A stretch of 64,000 bases of DNA from positions 218,558-282,557 of the forward strand of contig CAZIPC010000005.1 in the NCBI GenBank assembly GCA_964541155.1, in the 5' to 3' direction. Shown piece by piece: positions 1 to 8,348 of the stretch; within the stretch, counting starts at the first letter, position 1; each line of letters starts with the position of its first letter. The notes beneath the pieces were generated by a model, which saw nothing but the letters and a program-made list of their open reading frames with translations, ran no database searches and was not told where the DNA came from. The translations under genes and the position numbers were made by a program. This DNA comes from UBA4416 sp964541155 (lineage in GTDB: Bacteria > Bacteroidota > Bacteroidia > B-17B0 > Aurantibacillaceae).

Positions 1-1152
1 ATATTTGGCTTAGGAATGCTAATTTTTATAGTATTTGTAGCTTTATTTACAGTAGTTTTTGGTAGATTATTTTGTGGATGGGCATGTCCTCAAACGATTT
101 TCATGGAAATGATTTTTCGTAAAATTGAATATTGGATTGAAGGAGATGCTACATATCAAAAAGCTTTAAAAAAAGCGCCTTGGAATTCTGATAAAATTAA
201 AAAGCGAATATTAAAATTTTTGGCTTTTTATTCTATTTCTTTTATTATAGCAAACACATTGTTGAGTTATATTATAGGTCTAGATAATGTGTTAGATATT
301 TTAAAATTTCCTTTAAAAAATACAGGCTCTTTTTTAGGGATAGTATTATTTTCTACAATCTTCTTTTTTGTTTATTGGTGGTTTAGAGAACAAGTTTGTT
401 TAATTGTTTGTCCATACGGAAGAATGCAAGGCGTTTTACTAGATAAAAATTCTGTAGTAGTTGCATATGATTATGTGAGAGGCGAGCAAAGACATCATTT
501 TAAGAAAAATGAAATTAGAACTGGAGGGGATTGTATCGATTGTAATTTGTGTGTTAAAGTTTGTCCTACAGGTATCGATATTAGAAATGGAACACAATTA
601 GAATGTATTAGTTGTACAGCATGTATTGATGCTTGTGATCATATGATGGAAAGTGTTGGCTTTGAAAAAGGTTTAATTCGTTATGATTCAGAAAATGGAA
701 TAAAAGAAAAAAGAAAGTTAACATTTACAACTAGAATGAAAGCGTATTCTGTTGTTTTACTTGTTTTAATAGGTATTGAAGTTACATTACTTTCAACTCG
801 TTCTGATTATGATGCTACTGTTTTAAGAGCAAAAGGTATGTTATTTCAAGTTCAGCCAAATGATCAATTAAGTAATTTATTTACAATTAAACTGGTAAAT
901 AAAACACGTAAAGATTTGCCTGTTGAATTAAAAGTTGAAAATTTTAAAGATTATAAAATTCAATTAATAGGAAAGGAAATTAAAGTTAAACCAGAAGCAG
1001 TAACAGAAGGAGAATTTTTTGTTTATTTAAATAAGAAAGACTTACAGGAAAGAAAAGTGAAATTAGAAATCGGAGTATATTCTAATGGTAAAAAAATTAA
1101 AACCGTAAAAACAAATTTTTTAGGCCCTATAAAATTTAAGAATAATAATTAA
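1..1152 (+). CDS. ccoG: Cytochrome c oxidase accessory protein CcoG (5' end outside window)
   Basis: Membrane ferredoxin-like protein of the FixG/CcoG family, needed for maturation of the cbb3 oxidase; the family is linked to copper handling. The frame is open to base 1, so the N-terminus is missing; numbering here is from the Met at base 16. Visible are FCGWACPQT (residues 19-27), further membrane segments, and EQVCLIVCPYGR (125-136). Two 4Fe-4S sites follow: C173-C176-C179-C183-Pro and C197-C200-C203-C207. After a last membrane helix near 241-260 comes a C-terminal Ig-like FixG domain. The fixH-like gene follows 11 bases later, as is usual in ccoNOP-GH clusters, so ccoNOP presumably lies upstream. 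Confidence 0.93.
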   Translation: MFGLGMLIFIVFVALFTVVFGRLFCGWACPQTIFMEMIFRKIEYWIEGDATYQKALKKAPWNSDKIKKRILKFLAFYSISFIIANTLLSYIIGLDNVLDILKFPLKNTGSFLGIVLFSTIFFFVYWWFREQVCLIVCPYGRMQGVLLDKNSVVVAYDYVRGEQRHHFKKNEIRTGGDCIDCNLCVKVCPTGIDIRNGTQLECISCTACIDACDHMMESVGFEKGLIRYDSENGIKEKRKLTFTTRMKAYSVVLLVLIGIEVTLLSTRSDYDATVLRAKGMLFQVQPNDQLSNLFTIKLVNKTRKDLPVELKVENFKDYKIQLIGKEIKVKPEAVTEGEFFVYLNKKDLQERKVKLEIGVYSNGKKIKTVKTNFLGPIKFKNNN

Positions 1153-1163
1153 AAATATTTAAT

Positions 1164-1598
1164 ATGAATTTCGGTAAAAAAATAATTATACTTTATGTGA
1201 GTTTTGTAGCTCTTATATTAACTTTAGTTTTTATGAGCTATGGTCAAGATATTGATTTAGTGAGTAAAGACTATTATGCCCAAGAAATTAATTTTCAAAA
1301 CAAGATTAATGCTACTAATAATGAAAAACAGTTAGAAAAAAGTATTACACATGATGTAAATAAAGAATCTATTATTTTATCTATTGATTCAACTTTACTA
1401 ACAAATGATTTTAAAGGAACTATTACTTTTTTTAGACCATCTGATGCTAAAAAGGATGTTCAATTAAAAATGAATTTCGTAGGGTGCAAACAAGTTATAA
1501 ATTTAAAACAATTTATTCATGGTGCTTATCGTCTTCAATTATCGTGGTTGTCAAACAATAAAAGTTACTTTAAAGAAGATGTAATCTTTATTAATTAA
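1164..1598 (+). CDS. ccoH: FixH/CcoH family protein
   Basis: Single-pass membrane protein of 144 residues of the FixH family, an assembly or stability factor for the cbb3 oxidase. One transmembrane helix lies at about residues 7-27. It is followed by the family-typical motif YYAQEINFQ and a soluble periplasmic part that should form a small beta domain. The position directly after ccoG (11 bases) and one base before the TauE/SafE gene supports the call. Sequence conservation in this family is low, so context carries much of the weight. Confidence 0.85.
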   Translation: MNFGKKIIILYVSFVALILTLVFMSYGQDIDLVSKDYYAQEINFQNKINATNNEKQLEKSITHDVNKESIILSIDSTLLTNDFKGTITFFRPSDAKKDVQLKMNFVGCKQVINLKQFIHGAYRLQLSWLSNNKSYFKEDVIFIN

Positions 1599-1599
1599 A

Positions 1600-2355
1600 A
1601 TGGAACTCATAATTGCTGCCATATCATTAGGATTATTAGGAAGTTTTCATTGTATTGGTATGTGTGGTCCTATTGCTCTTGCTCTTCCTATTCATCAATA
1701 TTCCTATATTAAAAAAAACATTGCTATTTTAGTATATAATATAGGTAGATTAATTACATATATATTTTTAGGTCTTATTTTTGGATTATTAGGTCAGTCG
1801 GTATTTTTGGGAGGATTTCAACAAATGCTATCAATTACAATAGGTTTATTGCTTTTGTTAGTTGTAGTTTCAAGTAAGATAAATTGGATTAATTTTAAAA
1901 ATATCACATTTATTTATTCTTTTATTAATTCATTAAAACTTCAGTTAGGAAATTTATTTAATAAAAAAGGATTACACTTTTTGTTTTTTATTGGATTATT
2001 AAATGGGTTACTTCCTTGTGGATTAGTTTATTTAGGAATTACAGGGGCTATTGCAACAGGGCATTATTTAAAAGGAGCGGCGTTTATGTTTTATTTTGGT
2101 ATTGCAACTATACCAGTTATGTATGCAGTTGCATTCTTTGGACAATTTATATCATTGAAATTCCGTAACAACATTCGTAAGTCAATACCATATATGATTT
2201 CTATTATGGCAATATTATTAATTGTCAGAGGATTGAATTTAGGTATTCCTTATTTAAGCCCTCAGTTTGAAAAAAAATCTCATCGTGTTAATTGTTGCGA
2301 GAGTAATCATAAAGAAATTTCTATTATGAAATGTTCACCAAAAAAATGTCATTAG
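1600..2355 (+). CDS. TauE/SafE-family membrane protein of the cbb3 maturation cluster
   Basis: Polytopic membrane protein of 251 residues with about six helices. The first helix carries the motif HCIGMCGP (Cys18, Cys22) and a second block reads GLLNGLLPCGLVYLG, the pattern of the DsbD-like/TauE-SafE group that commonly follows ccoH in Bacteroidota. The C-terminal tail is rich in Cys and His (NCCESNH and MKCSPKKCH), which suggests metal binding. I infer a role in copper or thiol handling for oxidase assembly rather than sulfite export. The start codon is one base after the ccoH stop, so translation is probably coupled. Confidence 0.8.
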   Translation: MELIIAAISLGLLGSFHCIGMCGPIALALPIHQYSYIKKNIAILVYNIGRLITYIFLGLIFGLLGQSVFLGGFQQMLSITIGLLLLLVVVSSKINWINFKNITFIYSFINSLKLQLGNLFNKKGLHFLFFIGLLNGLLPCGLVYLGITGAIATGHYLKGAAFMFYFGIATIPVMYAVAFFGQFISLKFRNNIRKSIPYMISIMAILLIVRGLNLGIPYLSPQFEKKSHRVNCCESNHKEISIMKCSPKKCH

Positions 2356-2365
2356 TTAATAAATT

Positions 2366-3607
2366 ATGTTCTGGGAAAAATATTCATATTCTTTAATAAA
2401 ACGCAAAGTGTTTGATGCGTTAAGTAAAAACACTAATTATCGTACCGAAAATATTTTAGGTATTCCAGGAACTTTTTTAGATACGGATATATTTTATGAT
2501 GATGCTCCATTTTTAAAAGATGCTCCATTTTTATCTACATTAATAGCAAATCCAAATCATATTGGCGTTCATACTTTAGGAGATGATCACGAAGATTTTT
2601 TTTCTGGTACTCATGAAATAGAAAAAGATTTAATAAAAATTTGTGCCGAAGAAATTTTTGGTGCAGATCCTAAATCTTATGATGGATATGTTGCTAGCGG
2701 AGGAACAGAGGCTAATATAGAAGCTGTTTGGATTTATAGAAATTATTTTAAAAATGAGTTTAATGCAAATTTAAATGAAATTGCAGTTATTTACTCAGAA
2801 GATACTCATTACTCTATACCTAAAGCACTAGATTTATTAAATTTAAATGGCGTAGAGATACTAGTTAATAAAGATACTCGAGAGGTTGTATTAAAAGATT
2901 TAGAAAAAAAAATAGAAACAGCTTTAATAAACGGAATTAAATATTTTATTGTTAATGTAAACATGTCAACTACTATGTTTGGTTCTGTTGATGATGTGGA
3001 TAAAATAACTAATCTTCTAAATGTTTTACGAGTTAATTATAAACTTCATGTAGATGGAGCTTATGGTGGATTTATTTACCCATTTACCAATAATAATAGT
3101 TCCTTTACTTTTAGAAACAAAAACATTTCTTCATTTTCTATTGATGGGCATAAAATGCTTCAAGCGCCTTATGGAACAGGTATTTTTTTAGTTAGAAAAG
3201 AATACATGAAATATGTTTGCACAAATGAAGCTGGTTATGTTAAAGGGAAAGATTATACATTATGCGGAAGTCGATCTGGTGCTAACGCAGTTTGTGTATG
3301 GATGATTTTACGAATTCATGGTTCTGTAGGTTGGACTGTAAAAATGAGGCAGTTAGTTGATCGAGCAGAGTTTATTTCTGATACATTAAACGAATTAAAT
3401 ATAAAACATTATCGACACCCAGATTTAAATATTGTCACAATAGACGCTGATTACATAAGCCATGAATTAGCTACTAAATATCATCTCGTCCCAGATAGCC
3501 ATGATGCTCATCCAAAATGGTATAAAATTGTTGTTATGCCTCATGTTAAATCTGGTATTATTGATAATTTTTTATCAGAATTAAAAAATGAACAAGTTTT
3601 AAGTTAA
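2366..3607 (+). CDS. PLP-dependent group II decarboxylase
   Basis: Pyridoxal-phosphate enzyme of 413 residues of the group II amino-acid decarboxylase family (glutamate, histidine, aromatic and MfnA types). Visible motifs are SGGTEAN (111-117, phosphate binding), His148 in EDTHYS (ring stacking), Asp230 in HVDGAYGG (pyridine nitrogen) and Lys263 in SIDGHKM (Schiff base). The substrate cannot be decided from sequence. A 15-base direct repeat (2501-2515 and 2519-2533) encodes the doubled DAPFLKDAPFL. It sits 10 bases after the TauE/SafE gene and before a desaturase, so it belongs to the same transcription unit by spacing, although no metabolic link to cbb3 maturation is obvious. Confidence 0.85.
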   Translation: MFWEKYSYSLIKRKVFDALSKNTNYRTENILGIPGTFLDTDIFYDDAPFLKDAPFLSTLIANPNHIGVHTLGDDHEDFFSGTHEIEKDLIKICAEEIFGADPKSYDGYVASGGTEANIEAVWIYRNYFKNEFNANLNEIAVIYSEDTHYSIPKALDLLNLNGVEILVNKDTREVVLKDLEKKIETALINGIKYFIVNVNMSTTMFGSVDDVDKITNLLNVLRVNYKLHVDGAYGGFIYPFTNNNSSFTFRNKNISSFSIDGHKMLQAPYGTGIFLVRKEYMKYVCTNEAGYVKGKDYTLCGSRSGANAVCVWMILRIHGSVGWTVKMRQLVDRAEFISDTLNELNIKHYRHPDLNIVTIDADYISHELATKYHLVPDSHDAHPKWYKIVVMPHVKSGIIDNFLSELKNEQVLS

Positions 3608-3635
3608 TTATTAATTTCAAAAATAAAATATATAC

Positions 3636-4382
3636 ATGTCTATATTAATTTTTTTTATACTTCATTGGTACCTTTCGCTTTTTGTACAAACTTTTTTTTT
3701 ACATCGATATGCAGCGCATCAAATGTTTACAATGAATAAATTTTGGGAAAAGTTTTTTTATATTTTAACTTGGATTTTTCAAGGCTCTTCATTTCTTAGC
3801 CCCAAAGCATATGGTATTATGCATCGTTTACACCATGCTTATGCCGATACAGAAAATGATCCGCATTCTCCATTATATTCTAAAAATTTATTTGATATGA
3901 TGAAAAAAACTTTAGTGGTTTATTTATCAATATTAAATAATGAAAAGCCAATAGAAGAGAAATTTAAAAAAGGAGTTCCATATTGGAAAACATTTGAAAA
4001 CATAGCAGGAAGCTGGATAGTAAGAATTGCTTGGGGGATCCTTTATTTTTTGTTTTATTGGAATTATGCAACACATTGGTGGATGTATCTCTTATTACCA
4101 TTACATTTTTTAATGGGTCCTATTCATGGTGCTATTATTAACTGGTTTGCACATAAATATGGATATGTTAGTTTTAAAGTAGGGGATACTGCAAAAAATT
4201 TATTGCCTATAGATGTTTTAATGATGGGAGAAAGTTATCATAATAATCATCATAAATTTGGAGGTAGAGCAAATTTTGGAATTAAATGGCATGAGATAGA
4301 CCCTACATATCCAATTATCCTAATATTAAATGCTTTTGGAATAATACATCTTAAAAAAAATAATGATTTAAATTATATGTAA
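3636..4382 (+). CDS. Fatty acyl-CoA desaturase
   Basis: Integral-membrane di-iron desaturase of 248 residues. All histidine boxes are visible: HRYAAH (His23-His28), HRLHH (63-67) and HNNHH (202-206), plus His174 in GPIHGAIINW. Hydrophobic segments at about 1-22, 40-55, 130-146 and 148-165 would hold the active site at the membrane. The family inserts a cis double bond using O2 and an electron donor, so placing it beside oxygen-related genes is sensible. At about 250 residues it is short compared with fungal and animal enzymes but normal for the bacterial delta-9-type group. The exact regiospecificity is unknown. Confidence 0.88.
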   Translation: MSILIFFILHWYLSLFVQTFFLHRYAAHQMFTMNKFWEKFFYILTWIFQGSSFLSPKAYGIMHRLHHAYADTENDPHSPLYSKNLFDMMKKTLVVYLSILNNEKPIEEKFKKGVPYWKTFENIAGSWIVRIAWGILYFLFYWNYATHWWMYLLLPLHFLMGPIHGAIINWFAHKYGYVSFKVGDTAKNLLPIDVLMMGESYHNNHHKFGGRANFGIKWHEIDPTYPIILILNAFGIIHLKKNNDLNYM

Positions 4383-4428
4383 TTAAATCTTTTTTAGATG
4401 CTTATATTATAAATATAAATAAGAACTC

Positions 4429-5766
4429 ATGACAACAGATTTAGTAGCTAAATATAATATCCAAGCTCCAAGATATACAAGTTACCCAACAGTTCCATAT
4501 TGGGATAATAATATGGATGAAGATACATGGATTAAACATTTAAAAAATGCATTTATAAAGCATAATTCAGATGGCATAAGTTTATATATCCATTTACCAT
4601 ATTGTGAAAGTCTTTGTACATACTGTGCATGTAATACTCGTATTACAGTAAACCATAAAGTTGAACTTCCTTATATAGAAACTTTATTAAAAGAATGGAA
4701 TTTATATTTAAATCAATTTGAAGGAAAGCCTTTAATAAAAGAGATACACTTAGGAGGAGGTACCCCAACTTTTTTTTCTCCTGAAAATTTAACCTATTTG
4801 TTAAAATCAATTCTAGATACAGTTGACGTTTCTTCTGATTATGATTTTAGTTTTGAAGGACATCCTGGAAATACAACTCAAGAGCATCTAAAAGCATTAT
4901 ATCTTCTAGGTTTTAAAAGAGTAAGTTTTGGTATTCAAGATTTTGATGAAAAGGTTCAGGATACCATTAATCGCTATCAAACATTTGAAGAAGTTAATCA
5001 AGTAGTTAATTATGCAAGAGAAATTGGTTATACTTCTATCAATTTTGATTTAGTTTATGGATTGCCCTATCAAACAATACAATCTATACATGATACAATC
5101 ACAAAAATTATTTCTTTAAAACCAGAAAGAATTGCTTTTTATAGCTACGCACATGTGCCTTGGTTAAAGCCGGGACAAAGAAAATATTCCGAAAAAGATT
5201 TGCCTGCAGATTCATATAAACGCAGTTTATATGAAGAAGGAAAGGAATTATTTTTAAAATCTAATTATTCTGATATTGGAATGGATCATTTTGCGTTACC
5301 TAACGATACGCTTTTTGATGCTTTTGAAAATAAAAAATTACACAGAAATTTTATGGGATACACAACCAATAGCACAAAGTTATTAATTGGATTAGGATGT
5401 TCATCTATTAGCGATACATGGGACGGATTTTCTCAAAATATAAAAACGGTTGAAGAATATCAAATAGTTGTAAACAGTGGACATTTTCCTTTATTTAAAG
5501 GACATGCATTAACGGCCGAAGATTTAGTAATTAGACAACATATTTTAGATTTAATGTGTCAACATCAAACAAATTTAGATACATACTATCTTGAATCTAA
5601 AAATAAATTTGATGAGTTTTTAAAAGACGAATTAATTGAAATAACCACTGATAAAATTATTATAAAGGAATCTGGTAAATTATTTTTACGTAACATCTGT
5701 TTATCTTTTGATAAACGTTATTGGAAAAAAATTCCAGAGGGTAATATTTTTAGTACCACTGCATAA
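4429..5766 (+). CDS. hemN: Oxygen-independent coproporphyrinogen III oxidase
   Basis: Radical SAM enzyme of 445 residues that decarboxylates two propionates of coproporphyrinogen III in oxygen-independent haem synthesis. The cluster motif is Cys59-x3-Cys63-x2-Cys66 with the extra Cys68 typical of true HemN (YCESLCTYCAC). The SAM-binding HLGGGTPTFFSP and the N-terminal RYTSYPTVP motif of genuine HemN are also present. Length and the C-terminal HemN domain fit HemN rather than the HemW chaperone. Its place between cbb3 maturation genes and a truncated haemoglobin fits a low-oxygen respiratory unit. Confidence 0.93.
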   Translation: MTTDLVAKYNIQAPRYTSYPTVPYWDNNMDEDTWIKHLKNAFIKHNSDGISLYIHLPYCESLCTYCACNTRITVNHKVELPYIETLLKEWNLYLNQFEGKPLIKEIHLGGGTPTFFSPENLTYLLKSILDTVDVSSDYDFSFEGHPGNTTQEHLKALYLLGFKRVSFGIQDFDEKVQDTINRYQTFEEVNQVVNYAREIGYTSINFDLVYGLPYQTIQSIHDTITKIISLKPERIAFYSYAHVPWLKPGQRKYSEKDLPADSYKRSLYEEGKELFLKSNYSDIGMDHFALPNDTLFDAFENKKLHRNFMGYTTNSTKLLIGLGCSSISDTWDGFSQNIKTVEEYQIVVNSGHFPLFKGHALTAEDLVIRQHILDLMCQHQTNLDTYYLESKNKFDEFLKDELIEITTDKIIIKESGKLFLRNICLSFDKRYWKKIPEGNIFSTTA

Positions 5767-5774
5767 TTTAATAT

Positions 5775-6152
5775 ATGAAAAGAGATATTGAACACATAGA
5801 AGATATAAAATTAGTAGTTAATACTTTTTATAAACGAATACAACAAAACAATGTGTTAGGCCCAATATTTGAAGAAAGAGTTGGTAATAAATGGAATGAG
5901 CATTTAGAGAAAATGTATCGTTTTTGGCAAACTATTTTATTTAATGAGCATACATATAGTGGCGCCCCTTTTCCGCCTCATGCTCGAATGCCTATAGACG
6001 AAAGTCATTTTATAATTTGGGTTAAAAACTGGACTAATACGGTTGATGAATTTTTTTCTGGACCTATAGCTGAAGAGGCAAAAAAAAGAGGAACTCTTAT
6101 GGCGGCTATATTTAATTCTAAATTAGAGTTTTTTAAAACTAATAATATGTAG
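5775..6152 (+). CDS. Group III truncated haemoglobin
   Basis: Small globin of 125 residues with the features of the group III 2-on-2 haemoglobins: NTFYKRIQQNNVLGPIF near the N-terminus, the aromatic-rich MYRFWQTIL, and the PFPPHARMPIDESHFIIW segment, which carries the proximal-His region of this group. Group III members are linked to NO or peroxide handling under low oxygen. It starts eight bases after hemN, so haem production and a haem protein are probably co-expressed. Confidence 0.88.
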   Translation: MKRDIEHIEDIKLVVNTFYKRIQQNNVLGPIFEERVGNKWNEHLEKMYRFWQTILFNEHTYSGAPFPPHARMPIDESHFIIWVKNWTNTVDEFFSGPIAEEAKKRGTLMAAIFNSKLEFFKTNNM

Positions 6153-6169
6153 AATTGTATTTTTAAATC

Positions 6170-6181
6170 TGACATAAATCA
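6170..6181. promoter_or_regulatory. Crp/Fnr-like palindrome TGACATAAATCA
   Basis: Twelve-base imperfect palindrome (TGAC, four bases, ATCA) matching the general TTGAT-N4-ATCAA architecture of Fnr/FixK/Crp-family sites. It lies 47 bases before the small membrane protein gene at 6229 and 18 bases after the truncated haemoglobin gene. The identical 12-mer in reverse orientation lies in the paaA/paaE intergenic region at 16122-16133. That an Fnr-type regulator binds it is an inference. Confidence 0.45.
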
Positions 6182-6228
6182 TATTTTAACTTATTTTATT
6201 TTTTATAAATTAGTTTAAATGTTTTTAT

Positions 6229-6570
6229 ATGCAGAATAAAGAAAATCAATGGGAAATTTTGTATCTGTTTGCCAAAGAGTTAGCAGATAATAACATCAAT
6301 TTTAATGAAATTGAACAGCAATTATTTGAAAAAACTGATAATAAAGAATTAATTGTTGAAATTATTCAACAATTAAAAAAAGTGAGATATGCAGTTCACC
6401 GAAAAAATGGACTTATTAAAATAAGCTTTGGATCTTTATTTTTATTAATAGGATTTTTAATTACTTGTATTAACTTTCATTCTAATCAATCTTTTGATAT
6501 TGTTATGTATAGTACTAGCACAATAGGTTTATGCCTTATATTTTGGGGTCTTTACGAAATAATAGGATAG
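6229..6570 (+). CDS. Hypothetical two-helix membrane protein
   Basis: A 113-residue protein that I do not recognise. Residues 1-60 are polar and look helical (NINFNEIEQQLFEKTDNKEL). A KKVRYAVHRKNGLIK linker leads into two transmembrane helices at about 64-84 and 90-112. It is separated from the truncated haemoglobin gene by 76 bases that contain a Crp/Fnr-like palindrome, so it may have its own promoter. No catalytic motif is visible. Confidence 0.6.
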   Translation: MQNKENQWEILYLFAKELADNNINFNEIEQQLFEKTDNKELIVEIIQQLKKVRYAVHRKNGLIKISFGSLFLLIGFLITCINFHSNQSFDIVMYSTSTIGLCLIFWGLYEIIG

Positions 6571-6633
6571 CTTTAATTTATATCTTTTATACATTATGTA
6601 ACAAATGTAACACATCAAAATTTAAATGTGTAG

Positions 6634-6641
6634 TATATTTG
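6634..6641 (+). promoter_or_regulatory. Candidate Bacteroidota -7 element (TATATTTG)
   Basis: TATATTTG fits the TAnnTTTG -7 consensus and lies 42 bases before the DUF983 gene, the first gene of the redox operon. No TTTG -33 element is found at the expected distance, so this is a partial match. Confidence 0.4.
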
Positions 6642-6682
6642 TATTGCAAAATTAATCTGTAATTATCTTTAAAATATCGGTT

Positions 6683-7090
6683 ATGCTAATTTTTAATATA
6701 TTGTATTCCATGTTATTTAATAAATGCTCAAGATGTCATCAAGGAGATGTTTTTGAATCACATAATCCATATAATCTTTCTAAAATGTTTAAAATTCATA
6801 AAACATGTAATCATTGTAATTTAGAATATGAGGATGAGCCCAGCTTTTTTTACGGAGCAATGTATGTTTCGTATGCAATTTCTTCGGGTTGGTTTATAAT
6901 TTGGTATGCTATTCAAAGTTATTTTTTAAACTGGGAATTATTAACGTTTGCTATTTTTATAACAGTATTTATAATTGTTGTAGCACCTTTAACATTAAGA
7001 TGGTCAAGATTAATTTGGCTTAATTTTTTTTATAAGTTCAAAAAAGAATACAAAGAAAATTCACATAATATCATAAAAAATAATCATTAA
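6683..7090 (+). CDS. DUF983 zinc-ribbon membrane protein
   Basis: A 135-residue member of the DUF983 family. Two CxxC knuckles (Cys15/Cys18 and Cys42/Cys45) form a probable zinc ribbon. They are followed by two membrane helices at about 58-80 and 88-110 separated by NWELL, and a basic C-terminal tail. The function of the family is unknown. It opens a tight run of redox genes; the rhodanese gene starts nine bases after its stop. Confidence 0.82.
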   Translation: MLIFNILYSMLFNKCSRCHQGDVFESHNPYNLSKMFKIHKTCNHCNLEYEDEPSFFYGAMYVSYAISSGWFIIWYAIQSYFLNWELLTFAIFITVFIIVVAPLTLRWSRLIWLNFFYKFKKEYKENSHNIIKNNH

Positions 7091-7099
7091 AATTATAGT

Positions 7100-7411
7100 A
7101 TGTTAGATGCAATAAAGGGAGCCCTTGGTTTAGGTCCAAAAATAAATTTTAAAGAGCTTGTAAAAAGTGGAGCTCAAATTATTGATGTAAGAACACGAGG
7201 AGAATATTCATCAGGCCATGTAAAAGGAAGTATTAATATTCCATTAAATGAATTATCTTCTCAAGTTAATAAAATTAAAAAACACACACCTATTATTACA
7301 TGTTGTGCAAGTGGAATGAGAAGCGCATCTGCCAAATCTACATTGTTATCTCTAGGGTTTAAAGAAGTGTATAATGGAGGAGGTTGGATGAGTTTAAATG
7401 GAAAGGTTTAA
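7100..7411 (+). CDS. Single-domain rhodanese
   Basis: Rhodanese-like sulfurtransferase of 103 residues with one domain. The Asp-Val-Arg motif is at 29-31 (IIDVRTRGEY), the fold motif GHVKGSINIPLNEL at 39-52, and the catalytic loop CASGMRS starts at Cys69. A preceding Cys68 gives an unusual vicinal Cys-Cys pair. A short hydrophobic N-terminal stretch (LDAIKGALGLG) precedes the domain. The next gene encodes a YgaP-type two-helix membrane segment, so together the two genes resemble E. coli YgaP split in two. Confidence 0.88.
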   Translation: MLDAIKGALGLGPKINFKELVKSGAQIIDVRTRGEYSSGHVKGSINIPLNELSSQVNKIKKHTPIITCCASGMRSASAKSTLLSLGFKEVYNGGGWMSLNGKV

Positions 7412-7421
7412 GAAGCACAAA

Positions 7422-7616
7422 ATGAAATACCGTTTATTATATAATTGGAATTTGTGGCGAATTATTAGAGTGATTTTATCACTTTTATTTATCGTATCAG
7501 GAATAATTACTTTAGATTATATTTTAGTAATAGCAGGTGTTTTTTTATTTATACAAGCCTTATTAAATACTTGCATTTCTTGTGTTAATCAAAATTGTAA
7601 AGTACCTCAATCATAA
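7422..7616 (+). CDS. DUF2892/YgaP-type membrane peptide
   Basis: Small membrane protein of 64 residues from the preferred ATG at 7422; an upstream ATG at 7398 would overlap the rhodanese gene by 14 bases. WNLWRIIRVILSLLFIVSGII and a second helix VIAGVFLFIQALL form the two-helix hairpin of the YgaP membrane family. The C-terminus carries three cysteines (NTCISCVNQNC) placed near the membrane surface, suggesting thiol or persulfide relay. Thioredoxin starts four bases after the stop codon. Confidence 0.72.
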   Translation: MKYRLLYNWNLWRIIRVILSLLFIVSGIITLDYILVIAGVFLFIQALLNTCISCVNQNCKVPQS

Positions 7617-7620
7617 AAAA

Positions 7621-7917
7621 ATGAATAAGTTTAATGATATCATAAATACTAATAAACCTGTATTAGTAGATTTTTTTGCTGAGTGGTGCGGCCCTTGCAA
7701 AACAATGGCTCCTATTTTAAAAGAAGTAAAAACACAAATGCAAGATAAAGCCATAATTATAAAAATAGATGTCGATAAAAATCCTGAAGCGGCATCTGTT
7801 TATCAAATTAGAAGTGTACCTACTTTAATTATGTTCAAAAATGGAAAACCAGTTTGGAAACAATCAGGAGTTGTTCCATCTCAAGAATTAATAAAATTAT
7901 TTAATCAATTTCAGTAA
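7621..7917 (+). CDS. trxA: Thioredoxin
   Basis: Cytoplasmic thioredoxin of 98 residues from the ATG at 7621. The open frame extends 13 codons upstream to 7582, but that stretch overlaps the previous gene and lacks family similarity. The active site is WCGPC (Cys23, Cys26), preceded by VDFFAE, and the cis-proline loop is SVPTLIMFKNG. Its place between a rhodanese/YgaP pair and an OsmC gene suggests that it reduces disulfides or persulfides in those partners. The gene may be a second, specialised thioredoxin, so the symbol is tentative. Confidence 0.9.
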   Translation: MNKFNDIINTNKPVLVDFFAEWCGPCKTMAPILKEVKTQMQDKAIIIKIDVDKNPEAASVYQIRSVPTLIMFKNGKPVWKQSGVVPSQELIKLFNQFQ

Positions 7918-7919
7918 AA

Positions 7920-8348
7920 ATGTCACATCATTATCATGTTAATCTTAAATGGACAGAAGGAAGAATAGGGGAAGTTTCATCACCAGAATTAAATACTTCT
8001 ATAACTGTTGCTACTCCTCCACAGTTTCCAAAAGGAATAGATGGAATTTGGTCACCAGAACATTTTTTTACAGCGGCTGTTAATTCTTGCTTTATGACTA
8101 CATTTTTAGCCATTGCAGAAAATTCTAGATTAGAATTTAAATCATTTAATTGCAATGCTACTGGTGTTTTAAATCAAGTTGATGGAAAATATATTATAAC
8201 AGAAGTAATTTTAAAACCTATAGTGTTTATTGAAAAAGAAGAAGATCGTGATAAAGCATTAAGAATACTAGATAAATCTGAAAAGGCCTGTTTAATATCA
8301 AATTCAATTAATTCAAAGGTTACATTAAGTCCTTCGGTAACATTATAA
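7920..8348 (+). CDS. OsmC-family peroxide/thiol reductase
   Basis: OsmC/Ohr-family protein of 142 residues. The two redox cysteines are visible as VNSCFMT and KACLISNSI, the second in the standard C-terminal position. The SPEHFFTAAVNSC segment is typical of the family. Members reduce organic hydroperoxides, and some act on persulfides. The start lies two bases after the thioredoxin stop, making it the last gene of the redox operon. Its TAA stop lies inside the left arm of the shared terminator at 8344-8378. Confidence 0.88.
   Translation: MSHHYHVNLKWTEGRIGEVSSPELNTSITVATPPQFPKGIDGIWSPEHFFTAAVNSCFMTTFLAIAENSRLEFKSFNCNATGVLNQVDGKYIITEVILKPIVFIEKEEDRDKALRILDKSEKACLISNSINSKVTLSPSVTL

Noticed and set aside
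4402..4418. Palindrome TTATATT-ATA-AATATAA upstream of hemN
   Set aside because: It is pure A/T in an AT-rich gap, a chance pattern at this composition, and forms no stable hairpin or known site.
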